Source: Bordetella pseudohinzii
GTDB taxonomy: Bacteria > Pseudomonadota > Gammaproteobacteria > Burkholderiales > Burkholderiaceae_B
NCBI RefSeq assembly: GCF_000657795.2
Contig: NZ_JHEP02000011.1
Coordinates: 62,001 to 126,000 of the forward strand
Reading direction: 5' to 3'
Length of the DNA: 64,000 nt
The notes under the pieces were generated by a model, which had not been told where the DNA came from, did not search any database, and was given only the letters and a program-made list of their open reading frames with translations. Shown one piece after another: positions 35,422 to 43,155 of this stretch. The position numbers were made by a program, and so were the translations under genes. Position 1 is the first letter of the stretch; every line of letters begins with the position of its first letter.

Positions 35422-37085
35422 CATTGCGCCCCGCCTTCGTCGCGCAAGGTGCGTCTGAGGATTTTGCCCACATTGCTGCGCGGCAGTTCCTTGCGGAACA
35501 CCACATGGCGCGGCACTTTGTAGCCCGTCAGGTAGCGGCGGCAATGGTCGATCACGGCCTGTTCCGTAAGCGCCGGGTCGTCGGCGATCACGAACAGGCG
35601 TACCGATTCGCCGGAGTGTTTGTCGGGCCAGCCCACGGCGGCGGCTTCGCGCACGCCGGAGCAGGTCGTGGCCACGTCTTCGACCTCGCTGGGATAGACG
35701 TTGAATCCCGAGACCAGGATCATGTCCTTCTTGCGGTCGACCAGGTAGAGATAGCCTTCGGGGTTGAGATAGCCCACGTCGCCGGTGCGCAGAAAACCGT
35801 CCGGATAGAAGACCAGGGCGGTTTCCTCGGGCTGCTGCCAATAGCCGCGCATCACTTGCGGGCCGCGCACGCAGATTTCGCCGGTCTGCCCCAAGTCCAC
35901 CTCGCGCCCCTGGTCATCGCGGATGGAGATATCGGTGGAGGGCACGGGCAGGCCCACCGAGCCGTTGAAATCCTGCCGGTCCAGCGGGTTGAGCGCCACG
36001 GCCGGCGAGGCTTCGGTCAGGCCATAGGCCTGCGCCAGCGGCTTGCCCGTCAGGGCGCGCCAGCGGTCGGCCACGACCTTCTGCACCGCCATGCCGCCGC
36101 CCAGGGTGAGCCGCAGCGCGTGGAAGTCCAGCGCCTGAAAGCCTTTGTCGCCGAGCAGCGCGCAAAAGAGAGTGTTCACGCCCGTGAAGCACGTAAAGGG
36201 ATGGCGGCGCAGCTCGCGCACCATGGCCGGTATATTGCGCGGATCGAGGATGAGCACATTGCGCGCGCCCAGTTTGAGAAAGGTCAGGCAGTTGGCCGTC
36301 AGCGCGAAGATGTGATAGAGCGGCAGGGCGGTTATCACGCACTCTTGGCCGTCGACCGTCAGCGGGCGGACCCAGGCATGGGCCTGGTTGAGATTGGCCA
36401 CCATATTGCCATGGCTTAGCATGGCCGCCTTGGCCACCCCCGTGGTGCCGCCGGTGTATTGCAGAAAGGCCAGGTCGTTCTCGGCGACGGCGGGGCGGGT
36501 ATAGGGCTGTTCGCCGCCTTGCCGCAGGGCCTCGCGCCACCGGATATGGCCGGACAGCGCCCAGGCCGGCACGCCTTTCTTGAGGTGGCGGACCACGAAG
36601 TTGACCAGGCGCGCCTTGACCGGACGCAGCATGTCGCCCACCGCCGTCACGACGATATGCCGGACCTGGGTGTCGGGCAGCACGGCCTGCAGCGTGGCGG
36701 CGAAGTTCTCGGCGATGACGATGGCGCGCGCGCCGGAGTCGGCCAGCTGGTGGCGCAGTTCGCGCGCGGTGTAGAGCGGGTTGCAGTTCACGACCACGCA
36801 TCCGGCCCGCAAGATGCCGAACACCGCCACCGGGTACTGCAGCAGGTTGGGCATCATCACGGCCACGCGGTCGCCGGGCCCCAGGCCCCGCGCCTGCAGC
36901 CAGGCGGCGAAGTGGCGCGACAGGCGGTCGAGATCGCCGTAGCTGATGGCCGCGCCCAGGCTGAGGTAGGCCGTTTTGTCGGCAAAGCGCGCAACGGCTT
37001 CTTCCAGCACGTCAAGCAGCGAACCGTTGGCCTGGATCTCGGGGGGAACACCTTCGGGATAGTTGCGCAGCCAGAGTCTTTCCAT
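35421..37085 (-). CDS. fadD: Long-chain acyl-CoA ligase (FadD-like)
   Basis: A 554-residue AMP-forming ligase that activates fatty acids to acyl-CoA. The ATP/AMP motif YTGGTTGVAKAAMLSHGN (about 207-224), AYGLTEASPAV, TGDVGYLNPEGYLYLVDRKKD and the C-terminal catalytic Lys region RSNVGKILRR are intact. It is the last gene of a nine-enzyme fatty-acid cluster on this strand, with FadL transporter and beta-oxidation enzymes upstream, so long-chain fatty acids are the likely substrate. Its stop codon overlaps the tRNA-Arg terminator. A related acid as substrate cannot be excluded by sequence. Confidence 0.88.
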   Translation of the reverse strand: MERLWLRNYPEGVPPEIQANGSLLDVLEEAVARFADKTAYLSLGAAISYGDLDRLSRHFAAWLQARGLGPGDRVAVMMPNLLQYPVAVFGILRAGCVVVNCNPLYTARELRHQLADSGARAIVIAENFAATLQAVLPDTQVRHIVVTAVGDMLRPVKARLVNFVVRHLKKGVPAWALSGHIRWREALRQGGEQPYTRPAVAENDLAFLQYTGGTTGVAKAAMLSHGNMVANLNQAHAWVRPLTVDGQECVITALPLYHIFALTANCLTFLKLGARNVLILDPRNIPAMVRELRRHPFTCFTGVNTLFCALLGDKGFQALDFHALRLTLGGGMAVQKVVADRWRALTGKPLAQAYGLTEASPAVALNPLDRQDFNGSVGLPVPSTDISIRDDQGREVDLGQTGEICVRGPQVMRGYWQQPEETALVFYPDGFLRTGDVGYLNPEGYLYLVDRKKDMILVSGFNVYPSEVEDVATTCSGVREAAAVGWPDKHSGESVRLFVIADDPALTEQAVIDHCRRYLTGYKVPRHVVFRKELPRSNVGKILRRTLRDEGGAQ

Positions 37086-37092
37086 GGGTTTC

Positions 37093-37695
37093 CTAGCGCA
37101 GGCCGAGCAGGGCCTGTTTGAGCGAAGTTTGCGTCGGGTTGTCGCCCAGCCATACGCGCATGAGCGCCGCCGGCAGCCGCGGATCGTCGATGCGGCCTTT
37201 GTTCTGGCGGTTGTACAGGATGGCGACCGCGCCGGCGTCGATTTCCAGATCTATGGTGTCGCCTTCATGCAGGCGATCCGTGGTCTTGAGCAATTGCGAC
37301 AGGCGCTCGATGGCCGGCGTGAGCGCCCGGACGTCGTCGGCGCTGTGGTTGGCCTTGAGCTCGTCGTGCATGGCCTCTTCCAGCGTCGCGCTGTCGACGT
37401 CGCGCAGCATCTGCAGATGCAAGCGGCGCGCGCCGGGGCCTTCGATCAGGCGGCGCGCGTCTTGGCTGGGTTCGAGCGCATAGAGCGCGGCCACATAGAT
37501 CCTGAAGACGAACTTGGTGCGCACCCCCGCGCCCACCAGCTTGAGGGTCCGGGGGCCTTGGGTGACCTCGGAGGCGATGGCCACGCCGTCTATGGTCTGG
37601 TCGGCGCGCGCCGGCGCCGCGCAAACGAGGATCAAGGCGGCGAGCCCTCCTCGGGCGAGGGGGGGCAGGCAGGAGAGTCGGTAGCGGCAGACCAT
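37093..37695 (-). CDS. Secreted chalcone-isomerase-fold protein in the fatty-acid cluster
   Basis: A 200-residue protein with a signal peptide (residues 1-31, ending APARA). The mature part (TIDGVAIASEVTQGPRTLKL, RTKFVFRIYVAALYAL, VDSATLEEAMHDELKANH, RVWLGDNPTQTSLKQALLG) fits the bacterial chalcone-isomerase-like family. Flavonoid chemistry is unlikely; plant proteins of this fold include non-catalytic fatty-acid binders. Its place between FadD and a thioesterase-like gene suggests periplasmic handling of fatty acids, which is an inference. The start overlaps the preceding gene by 64 bases, so the signal peptide is encoded within that gene's 3' end in another frame. Confidence 0.78.
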   Translation of the reverse strand: MVCRYRLSCLPPLARGGLAALILVCAAPARADQTIDGVAIASEVTQGPRTLKLVGAGVRTKFVFRIYVAALYALEPSQDARRLIEGPGARRLHLQMLRDVDSATLEEAMHDELKANHSADDVRALTPAIERLSQLLKTTDRLHEGDTIDLEIDAGAVAILYNRQNKGRIDDPRLPAALMRVWLGDNPTQTSLKQALLGLR

Positions 37696-38204
37696 GGCGC
37701 GGCTCCTGAAGTCTTCTGGCGGTAGAAGGCTTTGTCTGCGAGATAGACCGTGCGTTCGACCACGGCGTAGACCACGCCGGCGGCGTCCTTGAGCTCGACC
37801 GTGTAGACGCGCGTGGTTTCGTGCTGGCTATCGAGCAGGGTGCGTATCTGCGCGATTTCTTCGCGAGGCAGATGGAACTGAGCATACAGCGTTTCGTAGG
37901 CGGGGCGGCGAAACCGGATGCTGGCCGCCTTGTCCCAGACGATGACTTCCCGGCCCAGGGCGAGCATGAGCATCGTCGGATGCGCCCCGTCGGTGACGGC
38001 GAACAGCGAGCCGCCGTAAATGGATCCCATGAGATTGCGCGTGCGCCGGTTCAGGGGCAGGCGCACGCGCAGGTTGCGGTAGTCGCTGGACACCTCGGTC
38101 ACCCGTCCGCCCGTGGCGCGAAAGGCCGGGTGCAGGTTGAACCCCAGGCGCAGGGCGGCGGGCCGCCAGGCGGCCGGCAGATAGCGCAGCCATTCCAGCT
38201 TCAC
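37632..38204 (-). CDS. Hot-dog fold thioesterase-like protein (DUF4442 family)
   Basis: A 190-residue protein with the PaaI/YiiD-like hot-dog fold: NLRVRLPLNRRTRNLMGSIY, GGSLFAVTDGAHPTMLMLAL and ASIRFRRPAYETLYAQF are typical of DUF4442. Hot-dog enzymes hydrolyse acyl-CoA thioesters; in a beta-oxidation cluster a role in releasing CoA from dead-end intermediates is plausible. It starts with GTG directly after the thiolase TAA stop. The last 21 residues are Pro/Ser-rich and overlap the next gene, and may be a dispensable tail. Confidence 0.75.
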   Translation of the reverse strand: MKLEWLRYLPAAWRPAALRLGFNLHPAFRATGGRVTEVSSDYRNLRVRLPLNRRTRNLMGSIYGGSLFAVTDGAHPTMLMLALGREVIVWDKAASIRFRRPAYETLYAQFHLPREEIAQIRTLLDSQHETTRVYTVELKDAAGVVYAVVERTVYLADKAFYRQKTSGAAPWSAATDSPACPPSPEEGSPP

Positions 38205-39398
38205 TTAGAGCGCCTCGAAGATGCCGGCCGCGCCCATGCCGGTGCCGATGCACATTGTCACCATGCCGTAGCGGGCCCCGCTGCGGCGCAGCCCATGCAC
38301 GAGCGTGGCGGTGCGCAGCGCGCCGGTCGCGCCCAGGGGGTGGCCCAGGGCGATGGCCCCGCCCAGCGGGTTGACGCGGGCCGGGTCGAAGCCCAGATCG
38401 CGGATCACCGCCAGCGACTGCGCGGCAAAGGCCTCGTTCAATTCGATCCAGCCGATGTCCGGCAGCGCGATGCCGGCGCGCGCCAGGGCCTTGGGCACGG
38501 CGGCGATGGGGCCGATGCCCATGATCTCGGGCGGCACGCCGGCCACCGAGAAGCTCACGAAGCGCGCCAGGGGCTGCAACTGGAACTGTTTGAGCATGCG
38601 CTCGGAGACCAGGATGACCGCGCCGGCGCCATCCGACATCTGCGAACTGTTGCCGGCCGTGACGCTGCCACCCGCGGCGAAGACGGGCTTGAGGCGGGCC
38701 AGCGCGTCGAGGGAGGTGTCCGGACGCGGGCCTTCGTCGGTGTCGGCCAGTCGTTCGGTCACGCGCACCGCGCCGCTGCGGCCGTCGGGCAGGTGCTTGA
38801 CGATGGTGTAGGGCGTGATCTCGGCGCGGAAGTGGCCGGCCGCGATGGCCGCGCAGGCTTTTTGGTGCGAGGCCAGCGCGAAGGCGTCCTGGTCGGCGCG
38901 CGAGACCTTCCAGCGCTGGGCCACCTGCTCGCCGGTCAGGCCCATGCCATAGGCCATGCCCAGGGTTGCTTCGCGGGCGAAGATGGCCGGATTGAGGGCG
39001 ACCTTGTTGCCCATGATCTGCGGCATGGCGCTCATGGACTCGGTGCCCGCGCCTATCATGACATCGGCTTCGCCATTGCGGATGCGGGCGGCGGCATCGG
39101 CCACGGCCTGCAGGCCCGAGGCGCAGAAACGGTTGACGGTCACGCCGGCCACCGATTGCGGCAGCCCGGCCAGCAGCAGCGACATGCGGGCGACGTTCAT
39201 GCCCTGTTCGGCCTCGGGCATGGCGCAGCCCGCGATGACATCCTCGATCAGGGCGGGATCCAGCGAGGGGACCTGGGCCAGCGCGCCTTGCAAGGCGGCG
39301 GCCAGCATATCGTCGGGGCGGGTGGTGGCGTACATGCCGTTGCGCTTGCCCACGGGCAGGCGGGTGGCGGCAACGATATAGGCGTCGGTGTGGCTCAT
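38205..39398 (-). CDS. fadA: Acetyl-CoA acyltransferase (beta-ketothiolase, FadA-like)
   Basis: A 397-residue thiolase that cleaves 3-ketoacyl-CoA with CoA to acetyl-CoA and a shortened acyl-CoA. The nucleophilic cysteine lies in NRFCASGLQA (about residue 93), the active-site His in GHPLGATG and the second cysteine in MCIGTGMG near the C-terminus. It follows the HAD-first multifunctional enzyme by nine bases, and together they would form one trifunctional unit. A second, distinct thiolase lies at 45114-46403. Confidence 0.93.
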   Translation of the reverse strand: MSHTDAYIVAATRLPVGKRNGMYATTRPDDMLAAALQGALAQVPSLDPALIEDVIAGCAMPEAEQGMNVARMSLLLAGLPQSVAGVTVNRFCASGLQAVADAAARIRNGEADVMIGAGTESMSAMPQIMGNKVALNPAIFAREATLGMAYGMGLTGEQVAQRWKVSRADQDAFALASHQKACAAIAAGHFRAEITPYTIVKHLPDGRSGAVRVTERLADTDEGPRPDTSLDALARLKPVFAAGGSVTAGNSSQMSDGAGAVILVSERMLKQFQLQPLARFVSFSVAGVPPEIMGIGPIAAVPKALARAGIALPDIGWIELNEAFAAQSLAVIRDLGFDPARVNPLGGAIALGHPLGATGALRTATLVHGLRRSGARYGMVTMCIGTGMGAAGIFEAL

Positions 39399-39407
39399 GC
39401 GGTTTCC

Positions 39408-41792
39408 TCAGTTGCGCAGCGGCTTGCCGGTGTCCAGGGTGTGGCGGATGCGGGCCTGGGTCTCGGGCGTGCGCAACAGCGCCACGAACTCGCGCCGCTC
39501 CACAGCGAGCATCCACTCCTCGTCGACCACGGTGCCGGCCTCGACTTCGCCGCCGCACAGAGCCACGGCGGCGCTGCGCGCCACGCGGTAGTCATGCGCG
39601 CTGATCATGCCGCCGGCGCGCATATTGACCAGCGCCATCTCGAAGTTGGCGATGCCCGTGCGGCCGGCCACGGGGATGGCCGCGCGTGGCCGGCGCGGCA
39701 CATGGCCGGCGTCGGCCGCGGCGCGCGCCACGCGCAGCGCGATCCACAGCAGCTCGTCGGGATGGAAGGCGATGATGTCCTGGGCCTGGGCATAGGCCAT
39801 GGAGACCGCCTGCGGCGCGCTCTTGCTGACCTGGGCGGTGGCGATGTTCTGGAACACCGGCTGCAGATAGGGGAAGACCTCATTGGGCGTGGCCGTGGCC
39901 CGCGCCAGGTCGGCGGCCCGGCCGGCCAGGAAGGCGCTGCCGCCGCCGGCCGGGATCAGGCCCACGCCGGCCTCCACCAGGCCGATATAGCTCTCCAGCG
40001 CCAGCACGCGGTGGCTGGCGCGCATGAGGAATTCGCAGCCGCCGCCCAGGGCCATGCCCTGCACGGCCGCCACCACGGGGATGCGGGCTTCCTGCAGGCA
40101 GAGCGAGGTGCGCTGGAACTTCTCGACCATGGCCTCCAGCATGTCGAACTGCCCGGCCTGGCAGGCCTGGTAGACCTGTTCGAGATTGGCGCCCACGGCA
40201 AAGGGGGCTTCATGCCAGAAGACCAGGCCATCGAAGTCGCGTTCGGCGCGCGCCACGGCTTCTTGTATGCCCTGCAGCACTTCGCTGCCCAGCGTGTGCA
40301 TCTTGGAGGTCAGCGACAGGATGGCCAGGCCGCTGTCCTGCCCGGGCAGCCGCCACAGGCGCACGCCTGCGTTTTCCCAGACCGTGTCGCCGCGCGGCGC
40401 GGGCGCTTCGCCCACCAGGCGCTCGGCGACCAGCTGGCGCTGATAGACGGGCAGGCTGGAGCGCGGCCGCAGCGTCTGCGCGCGGGCGGACCAGGAGCCG
40501 GCCTCGCTGTGCACGCCGTCGCGCGCCGCGACCCAGTCGGGCAGGGGAGCGGCGCTCATGGCGCGCCCGGCGGCGATATCCTCGGCGATGGCCTGGGCCA
40601 GCGCCTGCCAGCCGGCCGCCTGCCAGGTCTCGAAGGGGCCTTGCGCCCAGCCGAAGCCCCAGCGCATGGCCAGGTCCAGGTCGCGCGCATTGTCGGCCAC
40701 GTCGGCCAGGTGCACGGCGCTGTAATGGAAGGTGTCGCGCAGCAGGCTCCAGACGAACTGGGCTTGCGGCTCCTGGCTGGCGCGCAGCGCGGCCAGGCGC
40801 TTGGCCGGATCGCGCTCTTTGAGGATGGCCTCCACGGCCGGCGTGATCTTGCCTGCCGAGGGACGGTACTGCCCGGTGGCCGGATCGAGCACCAGGATGT
40901 CCTTGCCGGCTTTCTTGTACACGCCGGCGCCGCTTTTCTGCCCCAGCGCGCCCTGGTCGATCAGGGCCTGCAGCCAGGCGGGCACGGCGAAATAGCCATG
41001 CCAGGGATCTTGCGGCAGCTGGTCGCGCATGGTGCCCACGACATGGGCCAGGGTGTCCAGGCCCACCACGTCGGCGGTGCGGTAAGTGGCGCTCTTGGGG
41101 CGGCCCAGGCGCGGGCCGGTCAGCGCGTCCACCTCGTCAAAGCCCAGTCCCAGGCGCTGTGTGTGATGCAGCGCGGCCAGGATGGCGAATACGCCGATGC
41201 GGTTGGCCACGAAGTTGGGCGTGTCCAGCGCGCGGATCACGCCCTTGCCCAGGCGCGAGGTCAGCCAGGTTTCGAGATGGTTCAGCACCTCGGGCCGGGT
41301 GTGGGCCGTGGCGATGATTTCCACCAGACGCATATAGCGCGGCGGGTTGAAGAAGTGCACGCCGCAAAAGCGCGGGCGCAGGGCTTCGGGCAGGGCGTCG
41401 GCCAGCGTGTTGATGGACAGGCCCGAGGTATTGGAGGCGAGGATGGCGTCGGGCGCCACATGCGGCGCGATGCGGTGATAGAGCGCGGTTTTCCAGTCCA
41501 GCCGTTCGGCGATGGCTTCGATGACGAGATCGCACTGCTTCAGGCGGGCCAGGTCATCGTCATAGTTGGCCGGCGCGATCAGGGCGAGCCGGTCGGGGCT
41601 TGCCAGGGGCGCCGGCTCCAGCTTGCGCAGCCCGGCCAGCGCCCGTTCGGCCACGCCGTTGCGCGGCCCTTCCTTGGCGGTCAGGTCGAATAGCGTGACC
41701 GGAATGCCGGCGTTGGCCAGGTGCGCCGCGATCTGCGCGCCCATGACGCCGGCCCCGAGGACGGCGGCATGCTTGACGGTGAACGTACTCAC
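39408..41792 (-). CDS. Multifunctional beta-oxidation enzyme, dehydrogenase-first order (FadN-like)
   Basis: A 794-residue enzyme with both 3-hydroxyacyl-CoA dehydrogenase and enoyl-CoA hydratase activities. The NAD-binding domain is at the N-terminus (VLGAGVMGAQIAAHLANAG, residues 11-29) with the dehydrogenase His in FCGVHFFNPPRYMRLVEI; the dehydrogenase C-terminal domain follows. The hydratase domain comes last (about 480-690), with FAVGANLEQV, the first Glu in GGGCEF and the second in LVEAGVGLIPAGGG. This domain order is the reverse of E. coli FadB/FadJ and resembles Bacillus FadN. It pairs with the fadA thiolase downstream. Confidence 0.9.
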   Translation of the reverse strand: MSTFTVKHAAVLGAGVMGAQIAAHLANAGIPVTLFDLTAKEGPRNGVAERALAGLRKLEPAPLASPDRLALIAPANYDDDLARLKQCDLVIEAIAERLDWKTALYHRIAPHVAPDAILASNTSGLSINTLADALPEALRPRFCGVHFFNPPRYMRLVEIIATAHTRPEVLNHLETWLTSRLGKGVIRALDTPNFVANRIGVFAILAALHHTQRLGLGFDEVDALTGPRLGRPKSATYRTADVVGLDTLAHVVGTMRDQLPQDPWHGYFAVPAWLQALIDQGALGQKSGAGVYKKAGKDILVLDPATGQYRPSAGKITPAVEAILKERDPAKRLAALRASQEPQAQFVWSLLRDTFHYSAVHLADVADNARDLDLAMRWGFGWAQGPFETWQAAGWQALAQAIAEDIAAGRAMSAAPLPDWVAARDGVHSEAGSWSARAQTLRPRSSLPVYQRQLVAERLVGEAPAPRGDTVWENAGVRLWRLPGQDSGLAILSLTSKMHTLGSEVLQGIQEAVARAERDFDGLVFWHEAPFAVGANLEQVYQACQAGQFDMLEAMVEKFQRTSLCLQEARIPVVAAVQGMALGGGCEFLMRASHRVLALESYIGLVEAGVGLIPAGGGSAFLAGRAADLARATATPNEVFPYLQPVFQNIATAQVSKSAPQAVSMAYAQAQDIIAFHPDELLWIALRVARAAADAGHVPRRPRAAIPVAGRTGIANFEMALVNMRAGGMISAHDYRVARSAAVALCGGEVEAGTVVDEEWMLAVERREFVALLRTPETQARIRHTLDTGKPLRN

Positions 41793-41812
41793 GAAAACCT
41801 CCTGTCGTTGCG

Positions 41813-41833
41813 CCGGGCGGGCCCGCCGCCCGG
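41813..41833 (-). other. Intercistronic hairpin between fadL and the FadN-like gene
   Basis: CCGGGCGG and CCGCCCGG arms with a five-base loop, no T run. It lies in the 50-base gap after fadL and may stabilise or partly attenuate the transcript rather than end it. Confidence 0.5.
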
Positions 41834-41842
41834 CTCCTGGGG

Positions 41843-43135
41843 TCAGAAGCGGGTCGAGACCTGCAGGCCGATGATATTGCCCTTGCTGGTGTAGTCGCCC
41901 GCGACCCGGCCCTTGGTCAGCGGATTGCCGGACGTGGAGTCAATGCTGGAATCGCGCACATAGAGATAGGTATAGCCCAGATCGATGGTCGTGTCCTTGC
42001 TGACCAGGTACTGGACCCCGGTCGAGAACCACCAGCGGTCATTGTCGGGCAGCGAGGCCGGGCGGTCGCTGGCCTTGTAGACCGGCGATTGGTCGAAGGC
42101 CACGCCGAACTTCCACCTCCATTGTTCGGCGAATTTATAGGTCGCCCCCAGGGCCACGCGCCAGCTGTCGCGGAAATTGAGCGGTAGCTCGTCGGTGCCC
42201 GCGCCGTCGTTCTGGATCCGCAGCTGGGGGATGCTGCTCCAGCCGGTCCAGGATATATCGCCCAGCAGCTGCCATTTTTCGTTCAGCTGGTGGCTGACGC
42301 TCAGCAGCAGGGTGTCGGGCAGGTCCACCTTGGCCTTGGCGTCGTAGGAGGCGCTGCGCATGCCCAGCGGCGTGCGGATGTTGTCGACGTCGGTCGTGCC
42401 GGTGGCGGTCTGACGGATCTTGGAGCGATAGGACAGGCCGATGCGGGTGGCTTCGGTCGGCTGCAGCATCATGCCGATATTCCAGCCCCAGGCGTCGCCG
42501 TCCATGTTGAGCGTGGCATCGCCCGTGGTGACCAGCGGCCCGACCGGCACCACGGTCTTTTTCTTGTACTCGGCGTCGATGCGCTGCCAGTTCAGGCCCG
42601 CGCCCAGCGAGAACATCTCGTTGACCTTGTAGGCGACCGTGGGATTGATGTTGATGGTCTTGATGTCGAATTTATTGGAGTGGTATTGGCCTTTCCAACC
42701 GTCGTCGTATTCGGTCATCAGGCCGAAGGGCGCGCCCACGCCCAGGCCCAGATACCATTTGTCGGTCACCTGCCACGACAGATAGAAGTTGGGCACATAG
42801 CCCCAGCTGCCCGCGTCCCCGCCATTGCCGCCGGTGGGGATGCCGCCGCCCAGGGCCCTGGGATTGCGGCTGTCGCCGTTGTCCTTGAACTTGAAGGACG
42901 GCCGGATGGCGTTGATGCCCGCGCTGACCGATACGCCGGGCAGATAGGTGAGGCCGGCGGGGTTGTAGTACATGATGCTGGCGTTTTCCGGATTGGCGCC
43001 CGAACCGGCGTAGGCGTTGCCCAGGCCGCTGGCGTTCTGTTCGAGCAATTGGAAGCCGGCGGCGTGGGCTTGCGCCGCGCCCAGGCCGGCCAGGGCGGCG
43101 ACCAGGGTCTTCAAGGCGAGGAGGCGTCGAGTCAT
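41843..43135 (-). CDS. fadL: Long-chain fatty acid outer-membrane transporter (FadL/OmpP1 family)
   Basis: A 430-residue outer-membrane barrel. Signal peptide 1-25 (ending AQAHA), then the FadL hatch motif AGFQLLEQNASGLGNAY and ASIMYYNPAGLTYLP, whose NPA is conserved in the family. Barrel strands alternate through to a C-terminal aromatic residue (GLQVSTRF). FadL proteins let long-chain fatty acids or other hydrophobic molecules cross the outer membrane laterally. Its position inside the beta-oxidation cluster supports fatty acids as the substrate. Confidence 0.93.
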   Translation of the reverse strand: MTRRLLALKTLVAALAGLGAAQAHAAGFQLLEQNASGLGNAYAGSGANPENASIMYYNPAGLTYLPGVSVSAGINAIRPSFKFKDNGDSRNPRALGGGIPTGGNGGDAGSWGYVPNFYLSWQVTDKWYLGLGVGAPFGLMTEYDDGWKGQYHSNKFDIKTININPTVAYKVNEMFSLGAGLNWQRIDAEYKKKTVVPVGPLVTTGDATLNMDGDAWGWNIGMMLQPTEATRIGLSYRSKIRQTATGTTDVDNIRTPLGMRSASYDAKAKVDLPDTLLLSVSHQLNEKWQLLGDISWTGWSSIPQLRIQNDGAGTDELPLNFRDSWRVALGATYKFAEQWRWKFGVAFDQSPVYKASDRPASLPDNDRWWFSTGVQYLVSKDTTIDLGYTYLYVRDSSIDSTSGNPLTKGRVAGDYTSKGNIIGLQVSTRF

Positions 43136-43155
43136 GGTGGATAGTCTCCGGGTGT

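Larger units (their letters stand above)
35293..35424 (+). repeat. 132-base direct repeat, copy B (tRNA-Arg plus terminator)
   Basis: Exact match of 26061-26192 in the same orientation, 9.2 kb apart. Recombination between the copies would delete or duplicate the intervening MFS/amidohydrolase, sitABCD and OYE genes together with one tRNA copy. Confidence 0.95.

Noticed and set aside
37821-41693. Very long open frame (about 1290 codons) on the + strand
   Set aside because: Antisense shadow of the FadN-like, FadA and hot-dog genes, which have clear motifs; high-GC codon bias keeps opposite frames open.
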